Of a stretch of DNA of 64,000 nucleotides, positions 33,757-43,071 are shown piece by piece. Source of the DNA: Sediminibacterium sp. UBA657 (GTDB lineage Bacteria; Bacteroidota; Bacteroidia; Chitinophagales; Chitinophagaceae). Location of the stretch: the NCBI GenBank assembly GCA_002299885.1, contig DBOB01000016.1, forward strand, positions 1-64,000, given 5' to 3'. The first letter of the stretch is position 1. Each line of letters starts with the position of its first letter. Position numbers and translations under genes: made by a program. Below the pieces are notes generated by a model that was not told the origin of the DNA, made no database searches, and worked only from the letters and a program-made list of their open reading frames with translations.

Positions 33757-35052
33757 TTATTTATTGCCGAACTTCAATTTACCCTTAGTTGGGAAAAATC
33801 CAGTTTCGCCTAATTGCTCCTCAATACGGATCAATTGATTGTATTTAGCCATACGGTCAGAACGAGATGCAGAACCTGTTTTAATTTGACCACAATTCAA
33901 TGCAACTGCTAAATCTGCAATGATATTGTCTTCTGTTTCACCACTTCTGTGTGACATGATGGTGTTGTAGCCATTGTTTTGAGCCAAACTAACCGCATTG
34001 ATTGTTTCAGTTAAAGTACCAATTTGATTCACTTTAACCAATAATCCGTTTGCAATTTTCTTGTCGATACCCGTTTGTAAACGATTCACATTGGTCACAA
34101 ATAAATCATCGCCAACCAATTGACATTTACTACCAATTGTATCTGTTAAATTCTTCCAGCCAGCCCAATCGTCTTCGGCCATGCCATCTTCGATAGAAAT
34201 GATTGGATATTTCTTTACCCAGCTCTCCCAATATTTTACCAATTGATCTGAACTCATTTCTTTTCCAGAACTTTTATGGAAGACATATTTCTTTTTCTTC
34301 GCATTCCACAATTCACTGTTGGCCGCATCCATTGCAATTGCAATTTGAGTGCCTGTTTTGTAACCTGCAGATTGTATTGCTTCTAATACTGTTTCGATTG
34401 CTTCTTCGTTGCTTTGAATATTTGGAGCGAATCCACCTTCATCTCCAACATTCGTGCTATACCCTTTCTTCTTTAAAGTACTTTTTAATTGATGGAAAAT
34501 CTCTACACCCCAACGTAAGCCTTCGCTAAAATTAGGAGCGCCAATTGGCATGATCATGAACTCTTGGAAATCAATTTTATTGTCTGCGTGTGCACCACCA
34601 TTTAAGATATTCATCATTGGCATTGGCAATGTTCTTGCATTCGTGCCACCAATATATCTGTATAAAGGTAAGTTCGCTTCTTCTGCTGCTGCTTTTGCAA
34701 CGGCCATACTTACCGCTAAAATTGCATTGGCACCTAATTTAGTTTTATTTGGTGTACCATCTAAATCAATCATCACTTGATCGATTGCAGCCTGAGATGT
34801 AACATCAAAACCAATCAATGCATCCGCAATGCTTGTGTTGACATTCTTCACCGCTTTCAATACACCTTTACCTAAATATTTCTTTTTATCATTGTCTCTT
34901 AATTCAGCCGCTTCATGTATACCAGTACTTGCACCACTTGGCACAGCTGCACGACCCATTGCACCGTCATCTGTTAATACATCTACCTCTACGGTTGGAT
35001 TACCTCTACTATCTAAAATCTGTCTTGCATGTACCTCAATAATGTAACTCAT
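33757..35052 (-). CDS. eno: Enolase
   Basis: 431 residues, canonical enolase length. Converts 2-phosphoglycerate to phosphoenolpyruvate in glycolysis and back in gluconeogenesis. Seen: ARQILDSRGNPTVEVDV at the N-terminus, SGASTGIHEAAELRD (the mobile loop), NVGDEGGFAPN, the metal ligands in AMDAANSE, SIEDGMAEDDW and LVGDDLFVTN, the catalytic lysine region VNQIGTLTE and the signature SHRSGETED. It is followed by a terminator and preceded by a 66-base gap after the ABC ATPase gene. No perfect -7 element is seen in that gap, so it may be partly read from upstream. Confidence 0.97.
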   Translation of the reverse strand: MSYIIEVHARQILDSRGNPTVEVDVLTDDGAMGRAAVPSGASTGIHEAAELRDNDKKKYLGKGVLKAVKNVNTSIADALIGFDVTSQAAIDQVMIDLDGTPNKTKLGANAILAVSMAVAKAAAEEANLPLYRYIGGTNARTLPMPMMNILNGGAHADNKIDFQEFMIMPIGAPNFSEGLRWGVEIFHQLKSTLKKKGYSTNVGDEGGFAPNIQSNEEAIETVLEAIQSAGYKTGTQIAIAMDAANSELWNAKKKKYVFHKSSGKEMSSDQLVKYWESWVKKYPIISIEDGMAEDDWAGWKNLTDTIGSKCQLVGDDLFVTNVNRLQTGIDKKIANGLLVKVNQIGTLTETINAVSLAQNNGYNTIMSHRSGETEDNIIADLAVALNCGQIKTGSASRSDRMAKYNQLIRIEEQLGETGFFPTKGKLKFGNK

Positions 35053-35118
35053 AATTGGATGATTTATTTTTCTAAAAAATTGATTGCTTTTTGTTTGCGC
35101 AATTTACACCCATTTTTT

Positions 35119-36033
35119 TTAATGGGTAAGCAATTTGAAGATTTCTTCTAAACTTGCTTCTTGCGTCTGCAAACGTTCTATATGTAAGCCTCTCTCCAAA
35201 GCCAAGGCCATGATATATTGTCTCGCTTGATCTAATTCTGCTGTGTCTTTGGCTTGAATGACTAACGTGCGTTTGTCTTGCTGTGCTATTAAATTGTACT
35301 TTAATTGAATGGGCTCAAGATGCGCTGTAATGTCTTCTTGGAATTGCACTAGTAAATTATGTTGACTAGATTGAGTGAGTGATGCAATGGTTTGATTGGC
35401 CACTAGCTTGCCCTTATGCAAAACCAATACCCTATCTGTTATAGCCGACACTTCTTGTAAAATATGGGATGAAAATAAAATCATAGCATCTGCACTCAGG
35501 GATTGAATCAACCCTCTAATTTCTATCAACTGATTCGGATCCAAACCAGCAGTAGGCTCGTCTAGTAAAATTAATTTAGGCGAATGCAAAATAGCAGCGG
35601 CAATACCAACCCTTTGCTTAAATCCTTTAGACAAATACCCAATTTTTTTATGCTGCATGGATTGCAATCCTGTCTGTGCAATCACTTCTTGAATTCTTTT
35701 GGATGGCGCAGTTATTGCGTGAGCACCGGCTAAAAAATTTAAATATTCAATGACAAATAAGTCTTCGTACAAAGGATTGGATTCAGGTAAATAGCCAATC
35801 ATTTTTTTATAGGCTACTTCGTCTTTTTGTAGATCGATACCTGATAATTGTATTGAACCAGCATCTGGACTTAGACAGCCTGCAATCATTTTTAAAGTGG
35901 TACTCTTACCTGCACCATTTGGCCCAAGAAAACCTACAATCTCACCAGGCTGAATCGTAAAACTCAGGGGTTCAACTGCTGTGAATTGATCAAATTTTTT
36001 GGATAGGTCTTGTACATTCAATGACATACTCAA
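35119..36033 (-). CDS. ABC transporter ATPase, GldA-like
   Basis: 304 residues. The ATPase domain has Walker A GPNGAGKS near residue 37, Q-loop region YLPESNPLYEDL, signature LSKGFKQRVGIA (the LSKG variant usual in ABC-2 type exporters and GldA), Walker B LILLDEPTAGLD and a switch histidine in SSHILQEV. A ~90-residue C-terminal extension follows, as in GldA. In Flavobacterium GldA works with the permeases GldF and GldG in gliding; neither is present here. The nearest membrane gene is the 83-residue protein 10 bases upstream, which is too small to be a normal permease. GldA is therefore a family label, not a proof of gliding. Confidence 0.88.
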   Translation of the reverse strand: MSMSLNVQDLSKKFDQFTAVEPLSFTIQPGEIVGFLGPNGAGKSTTLKMIAGCLSPDAGSIQLSGIDLQKDEVAYKKMIGYLPESNPLYEDLFVIEYLNFLAGAHAITAPSKRIQEVIAQTGLQSMQHKKIGYLSKGFKQRVGIAAAILHSPKLILLDEPTAGLDPNQLIEIRGLIQSLSADAMILFSSHILQEVSAITDRVLVLHKGKLVANQTIASLTQSSQHNLLVQFQEDITAHLEPIQLKYNLIAQQDKRTLVIQAKDTAELDQARQYIMALALERGLHIERLQTQEASLEEIFKLLTH

Positions 36034-36043
36034 AAGTAAAGCA

Positions 36044-36295
36044 TTATTCTAGATCTTTAGAGCTTGCTGGCAATTGATCGTATTCTCCTTTAAAAGCATA
36101 GTAGCCAAAAATGAAGAAACCGATGCAAATGGGTGTAAAGATGGTTAGGATAATGACCCATTGTAAAGTCACATTGGATCTTGTTAATGTAGTTGCTACT
36201 GCAATTTTTTGGATGGCTTGGGATGCTAAAAACCATATGATTGCTGGCGCTAAAAACATCCAAACCAAGCCTAATATTTTTTTTATTGTATTCAT
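36044..36295 (-). CDS. Small two-span membrane protein
   Basis: 83 residues, not recognised with certainty. Two hydrophobic helices (about 8-28 and 45-69) flank a short polar turn (TLTRSN), and the C-terminus is acidic (GEYDQLPASSKDLE). It lies 10 bases after the MFS carrier gene and 10 bases before the GldA-like ATPase, so it is almost surely translated from the same mRNA. Small proteins of this shape accompany MFS carriers in related genomes, which suggests an accessory or stabilising subunit of the carrier. This is inference from position and topology only. Confidence 0.75.
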   Translation of the reverse strand: MNTIKKILGLVWMFLAPAIIWFLASQAIQKIAVATTLTRSNVTLQWVIILTIFTPICIGFFIFGYYAFKGEYDQLPASSKDLE

Positions 36296-36305
36296 ATTAT
36301 TTTTT

Positions 36306-38006
36306 TTAGTCCATGACTTCCTTATCCACCTTATTGGTTAAATAAATGACCCCAATGAATAAACAAATGGATGCAACACCTATTGGATACCATAAACCTG
36401 CAAGAGGATCCCCAGCAGGCTTGTCTGCAGTTTTTGTAAACTCCACAATCAAGGTGCCCAAGAAAGGTACCAACCCACCAAATACGCCATTTCCAATATG
36501 ATAAGGCAAGGACATAGAAGTGTAGCGGATTTTAGTTGGAAACAATTCTACCAAGAAAGCAGCGATTGGTCCATACACCATGGTGACATACAATATCTGT
36601 ATAAAAACCAGCCATATTAAATTCCAATACGTGTCATGATCCAATGTCTTTTCTACAACTATGTTTGGTTTTAAAGAGGCAGCAGCAATGGTCACTTCCT
36701 GCGATTTAGAAGCATCCAAAATAGCCCATTTTGCAGGTTTTAATTTTACCACAATGGTATCTAATTTGGTTGCATCCATTGCATCTGGCTGCGTGTAATA
36801 AATACTTCCTGTACTTGCCTCTTTTACGATATCAGTTAAAATTAAAGTGTCTGTTTTGGTATAACTAAATTTAGCACCATCGGTATATGCGGTGTCTATT
36901 TTTTGAACCACATATAATTTTGTACAAACTTTCTCGTCTACAATGGCCAATTTTTCAGAAACAACCGTATGCGCTAAATCAATTTTTTCAGTCCTGTTTT
37001 TTGCATTGGTCGCATCTAAAAAATATTGATAAATGGGTCTGTATGTTAGTATGCCCGCGAGCATCCCAAACATCATGATCCACTTTCTTCCAATTCGGTC
37101 ACTTAAATAACCAAACACCACAAAGAAAGGGGTGGCAAACAAAATGGCCCAGAGCATTAAATTTCTGGACTGCACAAATTCAACTTTACAAACGGTCTCA
37201 ATAAAACTTTGTGCGTAAAATTGTCCGGTATACCAAATCACACCTTGTCCCATCACTGCGCCAAATAAAGCTAAGAGCACCATTTTAAAATTGGCTTTAT
37301 GTCCGAAGCTTTCTTTTAAAGGATTGGTAGAAGTTTTGCCTTCTGATTTTAATTTAGTGAACATGGGTGATTCACTCATTTTCATTCTAATTAAAATAGA
37401 CACTCCTACTAAAATAATCGACATCCAAAATGGATACCTCCATCCACCCCATTCTGAACTAAATGCTTCCACACCTTGATTAGATCTTATTAAAATAATC
37501 ACCCCCAATGCTAAAAATAATCCTAAGGTGGCTGTTGTCTGAATCCAACTGGTCCAAAAGCCACGTCTATTTGCTGGCGCATGTTCTGCTACATAAGTGG
37601 CAGCACCACCATATTCACCTCCCAAAGCCAATCCTTGCACCAATCTTAAAATCAACACTAAGATGGGGGCCGCCCAACCAATGGTTACAAAACCAGGCAC
37701 TAGGCCAATTGCAAATGTAGATCCACCCATCAAAACCAAGGTCAATAAAAAAGTATACTTACGTCCAATCAAATCTCCTAATCTTCCAAAAACCAATGCC
37801 CCAAATGGTCTTACAATAAAACCTGCAGCAAAAATGGCGAGTGTACTTAATAGTGCCGAAGTGCCTGCGTCTGATGGGAAAAATTGTTTTGAAATAATGG
37901 TTGCCAACATGCCAAAAATGTAAAAATCATACCATTCAATAAGGGTGCCTACAGAAGAGGCACCAATCACCAAACTAATTTTACTAGGCTTTATGTCCAA
38001 ACTCAT
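36306..38006 (-). CDS. MFS transporter, metabolite:H+ symporter type, with a ~130-residue insertion
   Basis: 566 residues against about 430 for the family. Twelve membrane spans are predictable. The MFS motif GRLGDLIGRK is at 74-83 and its repeat GYLSDRIGRK at 299-308; RLVQGLALGGEYGGAATYVAEHAP is the hallmark of the metabolite:H+ symporter branch (ProP, KgtP, ShiA). Residues about 328-458, between spans 9 and 10, form a polar insertion rich in Thr, Lys and Asp that by topology faces the periplasm. Likely substrate is a carboxylate, betaine or similar small solute, but it cannot be chosen. It is first in a minus-strand run with a small membrane protein and an ABC ATPase, and diverges from acs. 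Confidence 0.88.
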   Translation of the reverse strand: MSLDIKPSKISLVIGASSVGTLIEWYDFYIFGMLATIISKQFFPSDAGTSALLSTLAIFAAGFIVRPFGALVFGRLGDLIGRKYTFLLTLVLMGGSTFAIGLVPGFVTIGWAAPILVLILRLVQGLALGGEYGGAATYVAEHAPANRRGFWTSWIQTTATLGLFLALGVIILIRSNQGVEAFSSEWGGWRYPFWMSIILVGVSILIRMKMSESPMFTKLKSEGKTSTNPLKESFGHKANFKMVLLALFGAVMGQGVIWYTGQFYAQSFIETVCKVEFVQSRNLMLWAILFATPFFVVFGYLSDRIGRKWIMMFGMLAGILTYRPIYQYFLDATNAKNRTEKIDLAHTVVSEKLAIVDEKVCTKLYVVQKIDTAYTDGAKFSYTKTDTLILTDIVKEASTGSIYYTQPDAMDATKLDTIVVKLKPAKWAILDASKSQEVTIAAASLKPNIVVEKTLDHDTYWNLIWLVFIQILYVTMVYGPIAAFLVELFPTKIRYTSMSLPYHIGNGVFGGLVPFLGTLIVEFTKTADKPAGDPLAGLWYPIGVASICLFIGVIYLTNKVDKEVMD

Positions 38007-38060
38007 TTTTAAAATATTTAATTGCTAGCATTCAAGTTAATTCAATCAACTTAAAAAATG

Positions 38061-38068
38061 TAAATTTG
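38061..38068 (+). promoter_or_regulatory. Putative -7 element TAAATTTG for acs
   Basis: Matches TAnnTTTG, 23 bases before the acs ATG at 38092; start of transcription near 38075. Confidence 0.5.
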
Positions 38069-38091
38069 ATAGACTAATTTTAAATCAGACC

Positions 38092-40032
38092 ATGTCTTAT
38101 CCATACCAAATAAAAAACTTTGAAGGTTACCAGGAAGCTTATCAAAAAAGTATTCAAGACCCAGACCAATTTTGGGGTGAAGTAGCTGCACATTTTACAT
38201 GGCATAAAAAATGGGACAAAGTAAGTGCATGGAATTTTAAAGACCCCAGCATTCAATGGTTTGTTGGAGGAAAATTAAATATCACTGAAAATTGTTTAGA
38301 TAGACATTTAGCAACTATGGGCGATAAGCCTGCCATTATTTGGGAACCGAATGATCCCGGCGAACAACATCGTACACTCACCTATAAGCAACTGCACTTA
38401 AAAGTATGTCAGTTTGCACAAGTCTTGTATAATAATGGTGTAAAAAAAGGTGACCGTATTTGTATTTACATGGGTATGATTCCTGAATTAGCCATTGCTG
38501 TATTGGCTTGCGCAAGAATTGGTGCTATTCATAGTGTGATTTTTGGTGGCTTCTCTGCACAAAGTATTGCAGACAGATTAGACGATGCTAAAGCTAATTT
38601 TATCATTACATGTGATGGCGCATTTAGAGGCGCAAAAGATATTCCATTAAAGTCGGTGATTGACGATGCATTAATTGGAAACAAAAATATTCAACGTGTC
38701 ATTGTTTGCACAAGAACTATAACAGCAGTGTCCATGTTACAAGGAAGAGATGTTTGGTGGGAAGATGAAATTAAAAAAGTAGAAGCTGAGGGTATTCAAT
38801 TTGTTCCTGCCGAAGTAATGGATGCAGAAGATCCTTTATTTATTTTATATACTTCGGGATCAACAGGAAAACCAAAAGGCGTCGTGCATACTGTGGCGGG
38901 CTATATGGTGTACACCAATTATACTTTCGTTAATACATTTAACTACCATCCAGACGACTTATTCTTTTGCACTGCAGATATAGGATGGATTACAGGGCAT
39001 AGCTATATTGTGTATGCGCCATTAAGTGCAGGTGGCACTTCTATGATGTTTGAAGGCATTCCCACTTTTCCAGACGCGGGTAGATTCTGGAATATTATCG
39101 ATAAATTCAAAGTCAATATTTTATACACTGCACCTACTGCAATTCGCTCATTAATGGGTTTTGGTTTAGGTCCTGTGCAGGGACATGATTTAAGTAGTTT
39201 AAAAGTATTAGGAACCGTTGGCGAACCCATTAACGAGGAAGCATGGAATTGGTACAACGAACATATTGGTAAAAATAAATGTCCGATTGTTGACACTTGG
39301 TTTCAAACAGAAACAGGTGGCATCATGATTTCAAATATGGCGGGCATCACACCAGGTAAAGCTGGATGGGCCACTTACCCAATGCCTGGCGTTGATCTCA
39401 TGCTGGTGGATGATCAAGGAGCAGAAATTACAGCGCAGGATGGGGAAGGAATGTATCGTGGCAACTTATGCATCAAGCAAGCATGGCCATCCACAATTAG
39501 AACAACTTACGGTGATCATGAAAGATGTAGGACCAATTATTTTGCTACTTATGACAATTTATATTTTACCGGTGATGGCGCATTCAGAAACGAAGCAGGA
39601 CAATTTAGAATCACAGGACGCGTGGATGATGTATTGAATGTGAGTGGCCACAGGATTGGTACTGCAGAAGTTGAAAATGCCATTAATATGCATGCAGGCG
39701 TAGTAGAAAGTGCAGTGGTAGGTTATCCGCATAATATTAAAGGACAAGGTATTTATGCTTATGTCATTTATACAGGATCGCATGCGCAAGACACGCATGG
39801 CAGTGCAGAGATGATACGTAAAGACATTCTACAAACAGTGACAAGAATCATTGGACCGATTGCTAAACCGGATAAAATTCAATTTGTTTCCGGATTACCA
39901 AAAACAAGATCAGGAAAAATTATGCGTCGTATTCTGCGCAAAGTGGCAGAAGGTGAATTAAATAGTTTAGGCGATACCTCTACCCTACTTGATCCTGCAG
40001 TGGTGGATGAAATTGTTAAAGGTGTTATCTAA
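38092..40032 (+). CDS. acs: Acetyl-CoA synthetase (AMP-forming)
   Basis: 646 residues, full length. Activates acetate with ATP to acetyl-AMP and then to acetyl-CoA. The adenylate-forming signature YTSGSTGKPKGVVHT lies near residue 263; TADIGWITGHSY, the acetate-pocket region WFQTETGG, TGDGAFRNEAGQFRITGRVDDV and the C-terminal PKTRSGKIMRRILRK follow. K609 in that last motif is the lysine that is reversibly acetylated in other bacteria, so post-translational control is likely. It diverges from an MFS carrier that might import a short carboxylate, which would fit acetate use but is only suggestive. A long terminator follows. Confidence 0.97.
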   Translation: MSYPYQIKNFEGYQEAYQKSIQDPDQFWGEVAAHFTWHKKWDKVSAWNFKDPSIQWFVGGKLNITENCLDRHLATMGDKPAIIWEPNDPGEQHRTLTYKQLHLKVCQFAQVLYNNGVKKGDRICIYMGMIPELAIAVLACARIGAIHSVIFGGFSAQSIADRLDDAKANFIITCDGAFRGAKDIPLKSVIDDALIGNKNIQRVIVCTRTITAVSMLQGRDVWWEDEIKKVEAEGIQFVPAEVMDAEDPLFILYTSGSTGKPKGVVHTVAGYMVYTNYTFVNTFNYHPDDLFFCTADIGWITGHSYIVYAPLSAGGTSMMFEGIPTFPDAGRFWNIIDKFKVNILYTAPTAIRSLMGFGLGPVQGHDLSSLKVLGTVGEPINEEAWNWYNEHIGKNKCPIVDTWFQTETGGIMISNMAGITPGKAGWATYPMPGVDLMLVDDQGAEITAQDGEGMYRGNLCIKQAWPSTIRTTYGDHERCRTNYFATYDNLYFTGDGAFRNEAGQFRITGRVDDVLNVSGHRIGTAEVENAINMHAGVVESAVVGYPHNIKGQGIYAYVIYTGSHAQDTHGSAEMIRKDILQTVTRIIGPIAKPDKIQFVSGLPKTRSGKIMRRILRKVAEGELNSLGDTSTLLDPAVVDEIVKGVI

Positions 40033-40070
40033 AATAAAAAAGCCTCGAAATAATCGAGGCTTTTTTATTT
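40032..40070. terminator. Bidirectional terminator between acs and POT transporter
   Basis: Perfect 17-bp stem (40032-40048 with 40054-40070) with core AGCCTCGA/TCGAGGCT, 5-base loop AATAA and A/T flanks on both sides, serving two convergent genes. It begins on the last base of the acs stop codon. Confidence 0.88.
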
Positions 40071-40084
40071 TATCAATGAAGCTA

Positions 40085-41587
40085 TTATTGATCCATTAAA
40101 CTTTTTAGTTTCTTAGATAAGAAGAAAAGAATCAAGGAAGCAATTCCTGCCATGAATACAAAGAACATAAAGAACTCATGCAAGTTGGTAATTTGATACC
40201 CCGCGAACGAAGTTGTTTGACCATTTTCTGGATACAATGTACTAAATACACCTGCTAATTTATTAGCAAAGGCATTGGCCGTAAACCATACTGCCATTAA
40301 CAAAGAAGCGAATTTAAGTGGCGCTAATTTATTGAATAAAGAAAGACCAATTGGAGATAAACAAAGTTCACCAAAAGTGTGCATCATGTACATACCAATC
40401 AACCAAATCATACTTACTTTAACGCCAGTTCCTACGCCATTCACACCTGTAGCAATCCATAAATAACCTAGTGCCAATAGCATTAAACCCATCGCCATTT
40501 TAAATGGTGAAGAAGGCTCTCTGTTTGCTTTACCTAGTTTGATCCATATCCAAGCAACTAAAGGCGCAAGCGTAACAACGAAAATGGAATTTAAAGATTG
40601 GAAGAAACTTGTTGGTACCACATAAAATCCTAAATCGCGCTGTGTGTTTTCAGAGGCAAAGAAAGTAAGCGATGCGCCTGCTTGTTCAAATGCACTCCAG
40701 AAAAAGATCACAAAGAAAGACACTGTAAACAATACCACGACTTTCTTTTTTTGAATAGCATCTAATGACTTATCTGAGAAGATGATAAACGCAATTAATA
40801 AAATACAACCAATCAATAACCAGAATAAATAACTCACCACTTTAATATCAATATATACCAATGCAATTGTTAAAAGAGAAAGTAAAAACAGTAACCCTAC
40901 CATTACTGGAATTTTCTGTAAAATTTTTGGTGCATCTTTTGGTGCATCGCCAATAGACAATCCATCTGCGTCTACTAAATGTTTTTTCTGAAATATCATT
41001 TGTGTGATTACACTCAAAAGCATCGCCACGCCACCTGCAAAAAAGGCCCATTTAAAATCTCCATTGTTTCCTGTATCTCCAAAAAAGCCACAAACAATTG
41101 GACCTAGTGCACCGCCCGTATTGATCCCCATGTAAAAAATAGTATAGGCTGCGTCTATTTTTGAATCCCCTTTTTTATACAATTGTCCTACCATGCTAGA
41201 GATATTTGGCTTAAAAAAACCATTCCCTGCAATCATACAACCCAAGCCAGTGTAAAATAATGGCATCGCTATTGCGGCATTGTCATAAAAATGACCGCAA
41301 AAGAACAAGACAAATTCACCGATGGCCATGACCAATCCGCCTGCAATAATGGATCGCTTATTACCCCAGTAACGATCCGCGATATAGCCACCTAATAAGG
41401 GCGTTAAGTATACCAAGCCAGTATAACTACCATATACTTGAGAAGCATCATTTTGATTAAAAGCCATTGCTTTCACTAAAAACAAGACCAAAATGGCACG
41501 CATGCCATAATAGTTAAATCGCTCCCACATTTCTGTAGCGAATAAAACATAAAGACCTTTTGGATGGCTTTGTGAAGTTGTAGACAT
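40085..41587 (-). CDS. POT/PTR-family proton-coupled peptide transporter
   Basis: 500 residues from the ATG at 41587 (MSTTSQSHPKGLYVLF); a frame extension to 41614 adds nine unlikely residues. The proton-coupling motif ExxERFxYY is E19-M-W-E-R-F-N-Y-Y, followed by GGYIADRYWG and, in the middle, FYMGINTGGALGPIVCGFFGD (PTR2 signature). About twelve to fourteen membrane spans. It imports di- and tripeptides with protons. Together with the secreted dipeptidase and metalloprotease elsewhere in the window it fits a life on peptides. Convergent with acs and divergent from purD. Confidence 0.93.
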   Translation of the reverse strand: MSTTSQSHPKGLYVLFATEMWERFNYYGMRAILVLFLVKAMAFNQNDASQVYGSYTGLVYLTPLLGGYIADRYWGNKRSIIAGGLVMAIGEFVLFFCGHFYDNAAIAMPLFYTGLGCMIAGNGFFKPNISSMVGQLYKKGDSKIDAAYTIFYMGINTGGALGPIVCGFFGDTGNNGDFKWAFFAGGVAMLLSVITQMIFQKKHLVDADGLSIGDAPKDAPKILQKIPVMVGLLFLLSLLTIALVYIDIKVVSYLFWLLIGCILLIAFIIFSDKSLDAIQKKKVVVLFTVSFFVIFFWSAFEQAGASLTFFASENTQRDLGFYVVPTSFFQSLNSIFVVTLAPLVAWIWIKLGKANREPSSPFKMAMGLMLLALGYLWIATGVNGVGTGVKVSMIWLIGMYMMHTFGELCLSPIGLSLFNKLAPLKFASLLMAVWFTANAFANKLAGVFSTLYPENGQTTSFAGYQITNLHEFFMFFVFMAGIASLILFFLSKKLKSLMDQ

Positions 41588-41667
41588 AATAAAACGTTTA
41601 TTTAATTGGTACAAAATAATAAAATCCCTTCAATAAATTTTACTTTCGTGCTGCAATCACCTTAATT

Positions 41668-42954
41668 ATGAATATTCTACTAATTGGTTCGGGCGGAAGA
41701 GAGCATGCTTTGGCTTGGAAAATAGCTCAAAGTTACCATTGTGATCATTTGTATATAGCACCTGGTAACCCAGGTACAGCAGCTATTGGAGCTAATTTAC
41801 CCATTGCAATAGACGATTTTGAGGGATTGAAGCAGGCAGCCATTACGCACCAAATTGATATGATCATTGTTGGACCTGAAGAGCCATTGGTAAAAGGCAT
41901 TTTTGACTTTTTTGCAAATGACCCGGCTACCCAAGCTATCAATGTGATAGGACCTTCTGCAGCAGCTGCGCAATTGGAAGGCAGTAAAGCATTTAGTAAG
42001 CATTTCATGCAAAGGCACCATATTCCAACAGCTGGATATGCTGAATTTACCATTGACAACTACGAAGAAGGGAAGCAATATATTGCTGCACACAAACTAC
42101 CAATTGTTTTAAAAGCAGATGGACTAGCAGCTGGAAAGGGCGTGATCATTGCAACAACGCACCAAGAAGCCTTAGAAAGTTTTGAGTCCATGTTGCAACA
42201 TAAGCAATTTGGCACTGCTAGTGCTAGGGTGGTGATTGAGGAATTTTTAACAGGGATTGAAGTCAGTGTTTTTGCACTAACCGATGGTAAAAATTACCAA
42301 ATTATAGGACACGCAAAGGACTACAAACGAATAGGAGAAGGCGATACAGGCCTAAATACGGGAGGAATGGGTTGTGTAAGTCCAGTACCATTTATGGATG
42401 ATGCTTTTATGAAAAAAGTGGAAGAAAAGATCGTAGCTCCTACTATAAAAGGGATTGCCGAGGAAGGATTGGTCTATAAAGGGTTTGTCTTTTTTGGCTT
42501 AATGAACTGTGATGGGGAGCCATCTGTCATTGAATACAATTGTCGTTTGGGAGACCCAGAAACTGAAGTAATTCTACCCCGTTTGCAAACCGATTTAGTG
42601 AGCATTTTAGCTGCTACCGACAATGGTACATTAGAAGATGTAAATATTGAATACAATGAGGGCGCATTTGCCACTGTGATGGCGGTAAGTGGAGGCTATC
42701 CTGGTGTCTACCAAAAAGGATTCCCAATCTCTGGTATTGAGCTTGTTACTAAAGAAACAAAAACCACGCTATTCCAAGCTGGGACTGGATTTAAGGAAGA
42801 TACCATCGTCACCAATGGAGGTCGAGTTTTAACCATTACAGCGCAAGGCAAAACCATTTCAGAAGCAGTCGATACAGCTAAAAACGCATTAGGGCTGATT
42901 CAATTCGAAGGCATGAATTTTAGAAAGGATATTGGTTACGAGTTCTTGGGATAA
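41668..42954 (+). CDS. purD: Phosphoribosylamine-glycine ligase
   Basis: 428 residues, normal for GARS. It ligates glycine to phosphoribosylamine in step two of purine synthesis. Seen: NILLIGSGGREHALAWKI at the N-terminus, PGNPGT, VGPEEPLVKGI, the ATP-grasp core with LKADGLAAGKGV and VVIEEFLTGIEVSVFAL, KRIGEGDTGLNTGGMGCVSP, and the signature RLGDPETEVILPRL near residue 296. The gene stands alone: other pur genes are not adjacent. TACTTTCG upstream at 41641-41648 is a one-mismatch -7 element. The mre cluster begins 117 bases downstream on the same strand without an evident terminator between. Confidence 0.96.
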   Translation: MNILLIGSGGREHALAWKIAQSYHCDHLYIAPGNPGTAAIGANLPIAIDDFEGLKQAAITHQIDMIIVGPEEPLVKGIFDFFANDPATQAINVIGPSAAAAQLEGSKAFSKHFMQRHHIPTAGYAEFTIDNYEEGKQYIAAHKLPIVLKADGLAAGKGVIIATTHQEALESFESMLQHKQFGTASARVVIEEFLTGIEVSVFALTDGKNYQIIGHAKDYKRIGEGDTGLNTGGMGCVSPVPFMDDAFMKKVEEKIVAPTIKGIAEEGLVYKGFVFFGLMNCDGEPSVIEYNCRLGDPETEVILPRLQTDLVSILAATDNGTLEDVNIEYNEGAFATVMAVSGGYPGVYQKGFPISGIELVTKETKTTLFQAGTGFKEDTIVTNGGRVLTITAQGKTISEAVDTAKNALGLIQFEGMNFRKDIGYEFLG

Positions 42955-43071
42955 ACTTTGTTGCATATCCTTGTTGATAATTATTCTTATACATTTTTTA
43001 AAAAGCTTTGTAGTTCAAGGATTTTAGATGATTTTTGCATCATTCCAATGAACGTAAAATACTGAACGAAT

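Noticed and set aside
42955..43071. Structured leader or riboswitch upstream of mreB
   Set aside because: The 117-base gap is AT-rich with only a 5-bp dyad (ATGAT/ATCAT); no conserved riboswitch core is visible.
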